25,115 nucleotides of DNA. It comes from Rhodosporidiobolus odoratus (taxonomy: Eukaryota > Basidiomycota > Microbotryomycetes > Sporidiobolales > Sporidiobolaceae). The DNA lies in contig JAOANU010000039.1 of NCBI GenBank assembly GCA_034387635.1, forward strand, positions 1-25,115, written 5' to 3'. This document shows positions 9,101 through 19,944 of this stretch, one piece after another (position 1 is the first letter of the stretch; every line of letters begins with the position of its first letter). Under the pieces are notes generated by a model. That model was given only the letters and a program-made list of their open reading frames with translations. It did not search any database and was not told the DNA's origin. Position numbers and translations under genes: made by a program.

Positions 9101-10967
9101 CCGCCTCGCCCCGCGCGATCAGTCAACCAGCTCTTCCCCGTCGCCCCTCGGCTCCCCCTCTCCCTCTCGACCAAATCTTTCAGCCGAAAGGGAGGAGTCA
9201 GGCTCGCCGCTGCACTCAGCAGCGCAGGAGGGGACGGAGGAAAGTTTGGCGGCGGAGGACAAGAAGAAGGAGGGAACGGCGGCTTGAGCGGGGCGGAGGC
9301 GTCGGCGGGAAAGGGAGGTGGGGGCGAGGTGGTGACGGCGTTGTTTTGTCCGGCTCCAGGGTCGCAAGAGGGAGCGGAGGAATGGAGGCGAAAGTTGAGG
9401 GAGGCGGGCAGGAGGGCTTACCCTACTTCTTCCTTTGGCGAAGTAGGGGGGGATGAGGAGCTTGAGGGGTTGAAGTGGGATTTGGATGAGGTGGAGGATG
9501 AGGATGAGGACGACGAGGAAGAGGTTAGCGGGAAGAAGGAGGCAAGGAAAGAGAGGAAGGAGTCGAGTGAGGATACGGTTGGGTTGAAGGAGGATGAGAG
9601 GTTCAAGCCGAGGAGGGTTCTGAAGAGTCATCTTGAGGCGGTTAGGGCGGTTCTTACTTTCGAGGAAAACGGTGCGGCATCCGTTGTCAGCGCTGGGGAT
9701 GATTACGTTGTCAAGCTGTGGAGGGGAGCGATTGGGAACGGAGGGTGAGTGCCCATGCTTTACTGCATTGCTTCACGCTGACGATGGATCGACCCCACAG
9801 TGCTCGCTCTGACCTCGAACCGACGATCACCTTCCGTGGCCACACCGGCCCCATCACCGCTCTTGCCATCTCTTCCCCCTCTGCCGACACCCGTATCATC
9901 CTGTCCGCCTCCCTTGACTCGACTATCCGTCTCTGGCGCTGTCCTCCACCCTCGCACTCTATCTACGACCCTTTCGACTCTTCTCTCCTGCTGGGTTCCA
10001 TCGCAACCAAAGGCGACGGCGCCTGGGGTCTCGCCGTACTCGAAGGCGGCGACAAAGTCGCATGCATCACCGCGGACGGGTTCATCCAAGTGTGGTCGAT
10101 CGTCCGTCTTCTCGGCAGCGACCGGGAAGAACCAGAGCTGTTGCGCAAATGGACCTATGGCGCACCTGATCCGGCTCCTTCTGCGTCGAGCTCGTCTGGC
10201 GGCAATGGTAGCGGACGAAAACGCCCTGCGCCGTTGCCTACGCCTACTGCGCTTACGGCGTTCAAAGACGATCTGGACGGCATGGGAGAGAAGGAATACC
10301 TCATGGTCGCCTTCCAGAATGCGGTTGTCAAGGTCTTCGGTGCGGGCACTGGAGAAGAGGTGAGACGAATGGATGCAGGCGAAACCAGTGGTACGTTTTT
10401 CGACGCCCCCGATTCAAAGAAGAGCGACGTCTGAGTGACTTGCCCTTGAACTTTGGTTCCCTACGCAGACGGTACGTCCGACACTCAGATCAACGCTGTG
10501 GCCGTTCTGCCATCCCTCGGCGTGGTCGCTACGGCGCACGAGGACCGCTTCATTCGGGTGTTCGACTACAAGACCGGTCCGTCTTTCGCCGAGCTTCGCA
10601 TCTTTTCTCGATTCTGACTTGCTGACTCGATTCCGTCACGGTCTCAGGTATTCGCGTGATCTCGTCGACCGCCCACCTCGACGGGGTCACGTCGCTCGCT
10701 TTCTCGCCGTCTCCCATTCTCTCGTCTTCCGCCTCCGCCCTCCTCGTCTCGGCCTCGCACGACGCCTCGATTCGCTTCTGGTCCCTCATCCTTCCCACCT
10801 CTGCCTCTGCCCCGGGAGTCCCCGAAGCATCGCTGACTTGCGTTCAAGAAACTTCGACTCATCGAGTCAAGGGGAGCGAAGGAGCGCTGGACGTCGCATT
10901 CGTGCAAGGCGGCTCGGCGGTCGTCACCGCTGGCGCGGATGGGACGGTCAGGGTTTGGGAGAAGTAA
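6106..10967 (+). CDS. FAR8: Striatin, STRIPAK complex scaffold (PP2A regulatory B''' subunit)
   Basis: Proposed exons: 6106-6527, 7073-7579, 7657-8842, 9123-9243, 9360-9744, 9801-10390, 10469-10576 and 10648-10967, giving 1212 aa. Residues 1-74 are Gln/Pro-rich. Residues about 75-141 match the striatin N-terminus (LHFLQSEHRRYARDRNEWEIE, then a coiled coil with RRCKMLEMAL), which dimerises and binds the PP2A scaffold. A conserved YLKQCLQEITYLTSSATLNP follows at about 305. A long Pro- and Glu/Lys-rich linker (about 330-800) makes it longer than animal striatins. WD40 repeats fill about 828-1212, with VVKLW, IRLW, IQVW, IRFW and VRVW blade ends and an AHEDRFIRVFD repeat as in striatins. The weakest part is the join at 8843-9359: an alternative acceptor at 9130 also keeps frame without the 9244-9359 intron. 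Intron 1 (545 bp) carries the duplication endpoint. Confidence 0.92.
6163..6286 (+). repeat. CAG/CAA poly-glutamine tract in striatin exon 1
   Basis: Interrupted CAG/CAA repeats encode several Gln runs in the first 65 residues, broken by PPRYSPYLSDSN and His/Asn/Pro. An identical tract lies in the duplicate at about 4084-4207. Identical tract length in both copies supports a recent duplication, since such tracts usually drift quickly. Confidence 0.85.
6755..6777. repeat. Hairpin in striatin intron 1 (copy 2)
   Basis: Same 8-bp-arm stem-loop as 4676-4698. The intron around it (about 6540-6900) is rich in GAGCGA/GCGAAGCGC motifs and short palindromes such as GAGGGCCCTC, unlike the other striatin introns, and may be an old insertion. 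Confidence 0.65.
7372..7404 (+). repeat. (GCCCCC)n microsatellite coding Pro-Ala repeats
   Basis: Tandem CCCGCC units in striatin exon 2 encode about five Pro-Ala pairs followed by an Ala run. It is an in-frame hexanucleotide repeat, so length changes would not shift frame. Confidence 0.8.
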
Positions 10968-11462
10968 CTCTTTCTCGCCACTTTTCCCCTGTCCCCAGGC
11001 CTTTCCTCTCCTTCCAGCCTTCGTTCCTTTCCTGCCCTTTCCTTGACCCCGCACCTCCATGTTGGCCTCTTCCCGTAACTTTTCTACCTTTTGTTCGTCC
11101 CCGCCCGTCGCTCTTCCGTTTCTTCTCGCCGCCGTTTCCCGCTCGTCAGCTCTTCGCTCGCCTTACTATACCCAAACGTCGTCCGTCTGTCTGTTACCCG
11201 CTTTCTCTCTTGCACAAAACCTTCGCGCGCTCTCGTTGTTCTCTCGTGACGAGCTAGAAATCAAAACAAATCCGAGTATTTTTTCCATCCCGAGTTACTC
11301 GTCCGCAGATGTGAGCTATGACGAGAGCGAGAGTAAACGAGGAGAAGACAAGTCCGACATACGACTGAAAAGGTTTTTATCTAGAAGCAAGGAAGACTGA
11401 CCAAACGAGGGAGTAGATAGAATAAGGGAAGAAGAAGAAGAAGAAACAAAAGCTTGGGCAAA
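10968..11462. other. Convergent 3' intergenic region between striatin and the arrestin
   Basis: The two genes end tail to tail 495 bp apart. The left half is pyrimidine-rich, the right half purine-rich (GAAGAAGAAG near 11430), as expected if each half is the 3' UTR of the adjacent gene. A 113-codon plus frame at 11059-11400 has no domain and lies in the probable striatin 3' UTR; I do not call it a gene. Confidence 0.6.
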
Positions 11463-14400
11463 TTAGTTGTGGACCTGCGAAGCCGACCTCCTCAAGTTGG
11501 CTTGCGCGATTTGCCCGCTCAACTCCTCAAACTCGGGGAACGACTCGTTGATATCGAATGAGCCGAACGCAACATCGCCTAGCGTCCTGTGCGCGTCTTG
11601 CCTAGCAAGATCATCCGCATAGGACATCTGTCGGTCGCGACCGTTGAGGCTGAGCGGGGGAGTTTGATAGGCGTATCCATTAGGGAGCTGAGGCGGGAGA
11701 GGAGGAGGCGGTCCAGTCGGCGTCCAGACACCGTTCTCGTTGCTGTCCATCGAAGGAGGAGGTGGGGCGGACGAGCCGGACGCGGAACGCTGAACTCGCT
11801 TACCGGCCGCGATGGAGGGGTCGCGGTACATGTCGTCTGAGTGGGTCGACTCGGAGGCTCGTGGTGTGTGCTGAGTTGTGCCGGTCGTAGGAGGAGGGGC
11901 GGACGCGATTCCTCCGCCGTTGCCGCTCTGGGGATATTGCGTCGGGTAGGCGGGTCCGTTGCTGCCGTTGATATTGTTGTGCAGAGGGACCGGAGGAGCA
12001 TACTGCGAAGGATAGGCGGGAGCTCCGGCAGCTTGGTAAGTCGGCGCGGGCGTCGCGGCGTTGGAATGGTCGTAAGTTTGCGTGGTGGAACGCGCGGGAG
12101 GGGGAGGGGGAGCTTGACGGCTCTGAGCGTCGACGGCTGCTTTCGCAGCGTAGTCTATTCAGATCGAGTTCTTGCGTCAGCGATTGTCTTTATGGAAGGA
12201 AGGGAGAAACATAGCAGGAAAATGGGGAGGAATGGAATCGGGCGTTAGGAGCAAACGGATGCAACGTACAAGATTGCAGTTCTGCCTTCTCTTCTGCAGC
12301 CGACCTCGGAGCTGTCGTTCCCGAACCCTGGACAGGGTAGGAAGGCGGAAGGTCATGGTCGTCTTCTTCCGGAATGGGCGGCTGAGCGGCGCGAGCGTCT
12401 TCCGCGCGTCGACGAGCAGCAGCTTCCTCCTTCTCCTGAGCCGCAGTCTTGTAGCCGTTCGACGAGGAGGAGGAAGAAGTCTGCGCAGGTGGAGCAGGCG
12501 GGACCGGCGGACCAACGTCGCCTTGCGGGGCGGTGATGTACCGCTCGACGGGGGGACGAGCGGGAGCTTGAGGTAAGTCGGGATACGCCGGACCAGATGA
12601 AGATGCGGGGGTGTAGGTATTTTGGCGCGATGGCGGACCGTAGTTCGGGTGGGCGGGAGGCTGCGGCGGGTGCGGATAAGCCGGCTGCTGTTGCTGATAC
12701 CCGTAGAGGCTGGCTTGGTCGGTAGGGTTGGACCCGTGCGGCGCGATGGGCGGCTGTGAGTTTGATGCGCGGCGTACAGACGGGGTACGGCCAGCCAGAG
12801 GAGAAGCGAGATTGGCGCGCTCGTCGCGAAGGCGACGGAGGTAAGCGGCCTTTTCTTCGCTAAGAGCGGACTGCTGAGCAATGGCTTGAGCATAGTAGTC
12901 GGCGGTGGCCGTAGCGGCGGACATCGAAGGGGCGAAAGAAGCGACCGACGGGGCACGCTCGATACCACCGACGAGATGGTGGCTGTGGGCAGCTGAGTTG
13001 CCCTTGGCCGAGGGATAGGCGGGATGGTTGTACGGGTCGGGAGGGTGAGCGTCTGTGGCGTATAGTTCGAACGAGTAGAGGGTAAGAAACAGGCGAGAAG
13101 GAAGGGATTGTCAGAGACTGAGCTAGGAGAAAACGTCGGAGTGAAAAGGCCACGTACAGGCTTGCGAGTTCCTCGCTGCTTCTTCGATCGCCGCAGCCTG
13201 CGCCTCTTGTTCGTGCCGGACCCGCTCCTCTTCCTGCTCCCTGCGGCGAGCGGCTTCAGCAGCAGCAGCCGCCGCCAAATCCGCCTCCCTACGAGCGTGT
13301 TCCTCGGCCTCGCGGCGAGCGTGCTCTTCCATCTCGTGACGATGAAGTTCCTCAGCCTCCCAGCGAGCCTGCGCTTCGGCCCTGAGCCTCGCTTCTTCCT
13401 CCTCCGCTTGCCTGAGAGCAAGTTCAACCCTGCGGGCTTCCTCGCCTTCCCTCCTGCGCCGCTCGTCCTCAGCCCTCTGACGCTCCATCTCCGCCTTCCT
13501 CGACAACGCCAACCTGCGTTCGTTCTCTTCCCTCTCGCGCTCCTCGTCTTGCCTCCTCAACTCCTCCGCCTTGGCCTTCTTCATGTCGTCCTCAGCCTTG
13601 CGTTCCGCCAACTGCCTTGATATCTCGTCTTCACGAGCTTGCTCAGCATGACGCTGCTGCTGTTCGAAGCGCGCCAGCTCAGCCTGCATAGCCTCCTCTG
13701 CGCGACGCTTCTTCTCATCGAGCTCAGCGAGAGCCCTCGCGCGACGCTCCTCCTCCTCGCGCTTCCATCGCTGCTCCTCCGCCGCAATGAAATCGCGCTG
13801 CTGCTGCTCAAAGTCATCCAACCGGCGCCTTTCCTCCGTCCGTTTCTCAACTTCCGCCTCAGCGACGAGTCGAGCCTCCCAAGCATTCTGCTGCTCCTCA
13901 AAGTCCATCTCGGCGAGCACGCGATTCTGCCTTTCGAGTTCGAGACGGGCTTCTTCTTGACGCCTGCGAGCTGTCTCTTTAGCTTCGAGGAAGAGGCGAC
14001 GTTTCTCATTCTCGGCCGTGGTAAGGCTGCGACCGAGAAGGGCGGCGGAAACCGAAGATGCGCCGGCAGAAAGGGGAGAAGTTTGACCGGGAGGAGGGGG
14101 AGGAGGCGGGGGAGGCGCAGCGGAAGAGACGTCGGACCCAGAGAAGGCCATCATCGTGTTGCTCCTCGCCGGTCCGAGTTGACCCATAGCGACAAGGGGG
14201 GCGTCATCGTTGACATAGGCCGGACCCTGCGTTTGAGACCGCTGCGGCGACTCGCGGTGGTTGATACCGTTCTGGATCTGGTCGCGACGCAGGATTGCAG
14301 CTTGATGAAGCGCGACTTTCTCGTCCTCGGCGGTGGGCGAGCGCATTGATTCGCCCGTTCCGCTGCCCGTTCTCTGGGTCAGATCCGTCGTGGTAGGAGA

Positions 14401-16693
14401 AGCAGCTGGCTCATTGTTGTTGTTCGAGCGGAGGGAGGACTGGAGAGCGTCCCTCGAGCGGGTAGCATTCTCATAGTAGAGACGCTTCTCCTCCTCAGCG
14501 GTCGGAGAAGCGAAGTACGAGTTCTGGCGAACGGGTGCGGGCGCAGCGAGAGGGGGGGGAGTCGCCGCCTGATGGCGAATAGGAGGTGCGGAGGTATCGG
14601 GCGTGGCGCTTGGGTTGGCAACGTGGTAAGAGCCGGGAGGGGCGAGGTAAGATCCGCTGAGGAGGCGAGCTTTCTCCGTAGCGCTGTCGACGAAAGAGCG
14701 GTCGAGGACGGGAGAAGCCGAAGGAGGAGGCTGAGCCGGGGTGGGCGAAGAGGCGAGAGGTGTATGGTTTTGCTGGACGATGGGTAGAGGTGGAGGGATG
14801 GCCGGAAGCTGAGTTTGGGCTGGAGCTTGTGCTTGAGGCGAAGGCTCGAGGTCGCCAGCGATACCAGGGCGGTCGCAGAGACCCTCGACCCAGCCAATGT
14901 CGCTCATGATACCCTTGGCAACGCGGGCGCTAACATTCGAAATAACAACAGGCCAGTTGTCGACGGAGATTTCGTCACCACCTTCGATCATGGCGCGGAT
15001 CTTGAGGTGGTAGGCAACGTCGACATGCTGCGAGGAGGAAGGAGGGAGAAGGTAAGTAGGGTTTCAAGTCTATGAAAGGCGAAGCAGACAAACTTTGGCG
15101 GTGCGGATCGTCACTCGAGTGTGCGAAGTTGGGACGAGTCCGGTGAGATCGAAGGCGACTGGCTCGTGCGAGTACAGTACGGCGAAAGCGGATGGCTCGT
15201 TCGGATCGGGCGAGACGCTGGCATTGGCGGTGAACAGAGACGAAACTTTGGGCGGGGCGCGAATGATGTATTGAGGGTTGGCGGGCGAAGGGTAGCGGAA
15301 GGTAAGGGTCTCTCGCAAGACAAAGTCGAGGCGAGTGAGCTGCGGGGTAGAACAGTATCAGCACACGACACAAAAGTAGGAATGATGGGGGAGAACGTAC
15401 CTTGATAGGCTTTTCGCCACCCCAGCCAATCTGAACAAACACCTGCACGGCATCTCCAGGACCATACGCCGAAGTCTGCCTCGTCGTCTTCATCCAAACT
15501 TCTCCCGCTGTGCCATCTTCACGATGAACCGCAACTTTGGCTTCGCGAGTTTCGCCGACTGTAAGTTCGCCAGGAGGAGCCGCCCAGGGAAGTTTCGGCG
15601 GGAGAGGCGAGGGAAGGACGGGTTGATAAACGGGCCAGCCGAGGAGATCGGCCTTGTCGAGTAGGATGGGGGCAGAGGCGACGAAGACGGCGGGCTTGGC
15701 GGGACCCTTGAGCAAACCCCTGCAGAACACCGGGATCAGCGAAAAAAGACAAGGCAGTTAAAATAAGGGCGCAACGCACTTTTTGCCCTTGCAGCAGAGC
15801 GAGGCGACAATCTGGTATCTGCGAGAGTCGGTTTGTCAGACGGAACCGCTTTCTGCGAGAGCTCATACGAGAACTCACGAGACACCGTTTAGTTTCGAGT
15901 CGACCTCGATTGTCGGCGGCAGACCCTCGGGTAGCGCAATCTTGAAGGGATAGTTGCCCTGTATTAGAGAGGAAGCGAGGTGAGTAGTGTGGTATGGTAT
16001 AAAAGGGAGAAGAAGCTCACATCCGGGATGATGTCAAACCCTTCTTCATCCTCGTCCTCGTCTCCCTTCTTGAACACGTTGAAGCCCTTCTTGCGAACAG
16101 ATTTGGTAGTCCTCGTGATCTGACCATCCGCGCCCGCTTCCCACAGCTTATTCGGTCCCGTCCCAATCAGCTCAACAAAGCGATTCTCTTTTTTCGCCCC
16201 ATTGCCGTCCTTCTTGCCATTCTCAGCCTGATGAGCCGAGTTGGGCGCAGGTGGGACGGCTTCGATCTTCTCGAGTTCGACGGAGAGCCAGCGGGCTCGA
16301 ACGGCGGGACCTTTTGGGGGTGACCGGATCTCGACGGTTCCAGAAAGGTGGGCTTGCGGGCGGAGAACAACGGGTAAAGGGAACAGAGGATCTCCAGATG
16401 GCTGCGCGCTTGTTGCGGGATCAGAAGCGGGAATGCCGGGATAACCTTTTGGAGGACAAGGGGGAGAATCAGCGAAGCGGTAAGAGAGAGCGCGAGAAAA
16501 GGACGAACCGGTCAGGAAATCACGGTGTGGTGGCGGCCGTAAGGTACTGTGAACCGATGCGTCAGCCTTGCCTTCTTCGCGACTGTCGAGAGAGGTAGCA
16601 CAGAGGGGCGAGCGTGCACATCCTCTAAACAGACGGAGAAAGGAAGGGAAGAATCGAGCAGACCGCCTACATTCTCGGTTGTTGGGCAGACAT
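11463..16693 (-). CDS. Long alpha-arrestin with helical, Pro-rich tail and PPSY motif
   Basis: Minus exons: 16693-16671, 16546-16509, 16445-16021, 15958-15879, 15818-15780, 15719-15401, 15339-15094, 15027-13158, 13052-12270 and 12154-11463; phases agree throughout, giving 1504 aa. The start MSAQQPRITLRPPP..DFLTGYPGIP fits fungal arrestins. Residues 1 to about 430 are the arrestin fold: ARWLSVELEKIE, GNYPFKIALPEGLPPTIEVD, YQIVASLCCKG, then VAYHLKIRAMIEGGDEISVDNWPVV. Alpha-arrestins link plasma-membrane cargo to ubiquitin ligase for endocytosis. A PPSY at residues 1249-1252 (12348-12337) is the type of motif bound by Rsp5/NEDD4 WW domains. Residues about 720-1013 form a highly charged Arg/Glu/Ala helix, probably a coiled coil or single alpha helix. 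The tail also holds TAExEK-type repeats and Pro/Tyr-rich stretches. Arrestin identity is firm; cargo is unknown. Confidence 0.9.
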
Positions 16694-17697
16694 GCTGGCT
16701 GTACCTGTGGGCTTGGTTCGTGGCAGGAAGAGTGAGACGGCGTGAGAAGAGAGGAGCGGCGACCTCCGCGGGCCACTCCCGGGAAGGCCACGGGGGGCAA
16801 ATTTGCGGGATTGAAGGGCCATCATGTACGGCCTTCCATCTGCCCAGTATTACGTGTGCACCAGCTGCTTGTGAGCTATGCGCATCGATTGGACGGCCAT
16901 CGCCGCTTGCACCTCGAGCACTTCGTCCTACGATCAAAGACCACTCCTCGACGGTCAACGGGAGCCAACCTCACGCCAGTGGACACCGATTGATGGCACC
17001 CGAGCCTCGTGGGTCGCTTCAGACGACTGCATGAACGAGTGCGGCAATGGGTCGGTTCAGGCTTAAAACTGAGAATGAGTTCTGACGAAGCCTTCGTGGA
17101 TTGGCAGATCGAGTGGCATGACGTTGTACCGGGCTGACTGAACGGCAGAACACAGCGCAGAGCTCAATGGTCGCTCACTTCGCTACACGCCCCGTCCGTG
17201 CTTGGATGAGGCAAACGAGTTTACCCGCCATTTTTCTCGCCCTTCTCGTAGGATTTCTCGCACTGTCCGTCATCGCTTCCTCACTGCATACGGCACACGG
17301 CTTTTCAATGCACCCACAAAGCGTGCCCTCCATGTACGGCAACTCGAGACAACGACAAGGCACCGATGGACGCGGGGCAGCCGCAAACCTGTTTCTCTCG
17401 CAGTGCTCCTTTCAGCCTCCTCTTTGCGCTTTTGTATCCCTTGCCGGCTCAGCAAGTATCTTCGTGCTTCTCGTACCCCTCCTGTCTATTCCTGACAGTC
17501 TCATGTCAGCAGAAGCGATACTGAGGCCCAAAAACGGACCGCCTATTTTTGCTTGGGGGTTTTCCGCGAACGGTATTGGGAGCTATGCACCGCTTGCCCT
17601 CGCGGTAGGACGGGGTCCGGCCTCTTTTTGCTCAGGAGCCTGCGACCCCTTGCGGCGAAGATTATCGAGCTTTGGTTCTTGCTCATTCCTTCCTGAC
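16694..17697. other. Arrestin upstream region; no supported gene
   Basis: The first few hundred bases should hold the arrestin promoter. A plus-strand frame from 17167 to the TAG at 17761-17763 is open for 198 codons and contains a hydrophobic run (AIFLALLVGFLALSV), but it has no family match. Its last codons are actually the degenerate first exon of the middle family gene, in the same frame. I therefore treat the long frame as chance plus relic. Confidence 0.4.
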
Positions 17698-18529
17698 TTG
17701 ACTTCCTTCACACCTTTTCTCCACCAGCAATATAAGGAACGGCACAAGACCAAAGCGTACTAGGAGGACGCACTCGGGCAAGGTGAGGTGGGACAGCCGC
17801 ACGCAATGTGTAATGGCTCGAGGTCTGTTGCAGATGAGCTTCCATTTTCTGCTGCTTGATGACTGACGCACCTTGTACTCTGTGGACGACAGCCCGACGC
17901 TTCTTTGCCCCCCGCAAGCAGCAACGCATGAAACAGCAAGAAAAGAGCAAGCAGGAATGCGCGGATAACCCGGACACAGCAAAAACGCGCGAGGGTGGTC
18001 ACAAGGATTACGAGCTCCGGGGAGCAAGCTATACCCGTTTTGCGGGCTATCTGGCCTTTCGGAACGACCGCAAGGTCAACCACAATTCCAACCAGTGCTT
18101 CACATTTGAGCAAATCCGGAACCATATCGCAGGGTTGGCAAGGGATAAGGTCAAGTTTGGTCCCGACCCCGATAATTCTGAACCTGATCTTGACCCCAGA
18201 GGCGATGGCAAGCGCGATCCATGTGAGTTGTGTCTGCTCTGCCCGCCATGTGCGCTAATCCCTGCCTCTCACTACACCAGGTGCACCTCTACCCGGTCAA
18301 AAAGGCTATGGACGTCGGCAGCTGCATGAACAGGTATACATGTCTCCTTCTCTTCTGTCATTCTCCAGCTGACTCAGCACATACATTGCAGCAGGAGACT
18401 AGGGTTGATGGTGGACAGGGTCGCATTGCTCCTCCAACTCATCTCCCTCACGGTAGACACAGCGCTGACGCCATTAGGTCCATTGATGTTGAGCCTTCTC
18501 CTGCACCGTCTTCGACTGGGCCATTCTGA
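17698..18529 (+). pseudogene. Middle copy of the new family, probably with a broken first exon
   Basis: Exons 2-4 are clear: 17893-18222, 18281-18333 and 18392-18529 (TGA). Exon 2 aligns with the other copies (ARRFFAPR, KDYELRGASYTR, FTFEQIRN, then an Asp/Pro-rich end and KRDP). Exon 3 begins CAPLPGQKGYG, matching AAPLPGEQGYG of the left gene; exon 4 has RIAPP..LPHG, matching TAPP..NPHD of the right copy. Intron phases (1, 1, 0) equal those of the right gene. The exon 1 equivalent ends at 17782 with homology (HQQYKER..KAY) but has no ATG and carries an in-frame TAG at 17761-17763. Either the copy is dead, or that TAG is the end of an intron and an upstream exon supplies the start. Confidence 0.6.
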
Positions 18530-19944
18530 GAACATCTCCACAATGCAAGGGCACAAGCCAAACAGCCCCCCACTTTGCAGAAGTGCAGCTGGTACGCAGT
18601 GTCTTGCTTTTGTTGCAACAGAAATGCAGCCTTATTTTCTGGCCATATTGTCCCATGCTGATTCTGTAACCCTTCCCTTGTTCTCCGGCGGGAAGCTCCA
18701 GGCTTAGTTGCAGAAGGTTTTGATGATCTTTCAGTACCTCAACCAGTTCGGAGAGACGAGATTCCACCTTCAGTAAGTTTCGACCTTGGCCTCGGCCACA
18801 TGAGCCGTCTGCTTCACGCAATACTCTAGTCCCGGCTCTCAGGGCACCAGCAGAGCGTCCCACGGTGCTTGTCCCGGGGCCATCATCCCTAGAGTACCGC
18901 CGGTATGCCCTGCTTTCTTCCAGACCCACCTTGCCCATGGCAGAGAGAGTAGTACAACTGTCACTGATACTGAGCTCTTCTCCAGCCTTACTACTCCTCC
19001 TTCAAGGACTGCCAAATTCCGTCTAGGGTAAGCTACAATCAAGGGCCCATTCCTCCCATGTGTCTTCTATTTTGCTTGTCTTTTGCCTTGGCTGATCAGG
19101 TTTCTCTGCTCAAAGGGCCACGCCTATGGCTACTCCTGTCTATACCAGGGCACTCATAACTATCCACCTGCGCCTTGAGGGGTTGGGATTTTATCATTGA
19201 GCCTGCTTCGTGAAGTGTGACCCTCAACCTGCTTTTTTTTCTTCCCCTCTGCCTGATTTACTGTGAACACCTGAAGTGCTACTTAACAGTGATGCGTGCG
19301 CTGCCTGGAAGCGGGTACTGAGCCGGCCAAACAGCTTGACCTTCTCAAGTCTACCTGTCTCCCATTCTTTCCGCAGAAAAGCTGACTCGCTGAGGAAAAA
19401 AGATGCTCCGGTGTGCATTCCTCCCGATAAAGTTTGACATAGTGTTCCTTTCCCGAGACTGATGTGACGATTCTTGCTGGTAAGAAGCGGACTCGGTACA
19501 CCTGCCGATAATACTTCTGCCCCAGCAGCGATTCCTACCTCCTGCCCACACTTGCATACTCCTCACTCCTGGGTTCAACAACCTGAGACTGCTATCCCTC
19601 TCAATCGGTCTTGCTGGCAAGCCCAGTATTCATCCCGGGCACAGCAGAGGTACCCTTTTCTTCCCTTCTCTTTCGCTTCTTTCTCCATTGTGCAGAAAGC
19701 TACTTGTGAGGACTACAGCTTCCGCTCTGAACTCACTGCGCTTCTAGATGTTAGCTACAATCTCACTCACCAGCAGCAAACTGGCATTCGGTGGCACAGG
19801 CATCATGTAATACATTTTCTTCTTCTTTGTGAGCCTTTCATTATGCTTTGCCGTGCTGCACAAGTTTTGTGCATTGTTGTTATCCTGTTGCTCTCCCTGT
19901 GCTCGCGTAAGCTGTTTCTTCCATGCTTGCAGTACAACTTGCGA
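18530..19944. other. Downstream part of the middle element; exon-like fragments only
   Basis: No complete gene. Several plus-strand pieces look like small exons bounded by consensus sites: one at about 18717-18775 before GTAAGT, one at about 18831-18901 after CTCTAG and before GTATGC, one near 18986-19025 after CTCCAG, and one near 19698-19806 (SYNLTHQQQ region) before GTAATA. They do not join into a frame I can defend. A minus-strand frame at 18474-18938 is also open. This may be the remainder of a decayed multi-exon gene whose 5' part is the family domain. Confidence 0.35.

Noticed and set aside
8939..9748. Separate gene starting at 8939
   Set aside because: The start lies in the AG-free intron of striatin; the C-terminal half is striatin linker and first WD40 repeat, which splices on to 9801.
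11059..11400. 113-codon frame between striatin and arrestin
   Set aside because: It lies in the probable striatin 3' UTR with no domain, no upstream promoter room and no conservation evidence.
12177..13427. 416-codon minus-strand frame
   Set aside because: It is an alternative frame of arrestin exons 8-9, crosses a well supported intron and gives an Arg/Leu/Pro-rich protein without domains.
17167..17763. 198-codon plus frame with a hydrophobic segment, as a membrane protein gene
   Set aside because: No family match; its 3' end is the relic first exon of the middle family gene, and composition is like noncoding DNA.
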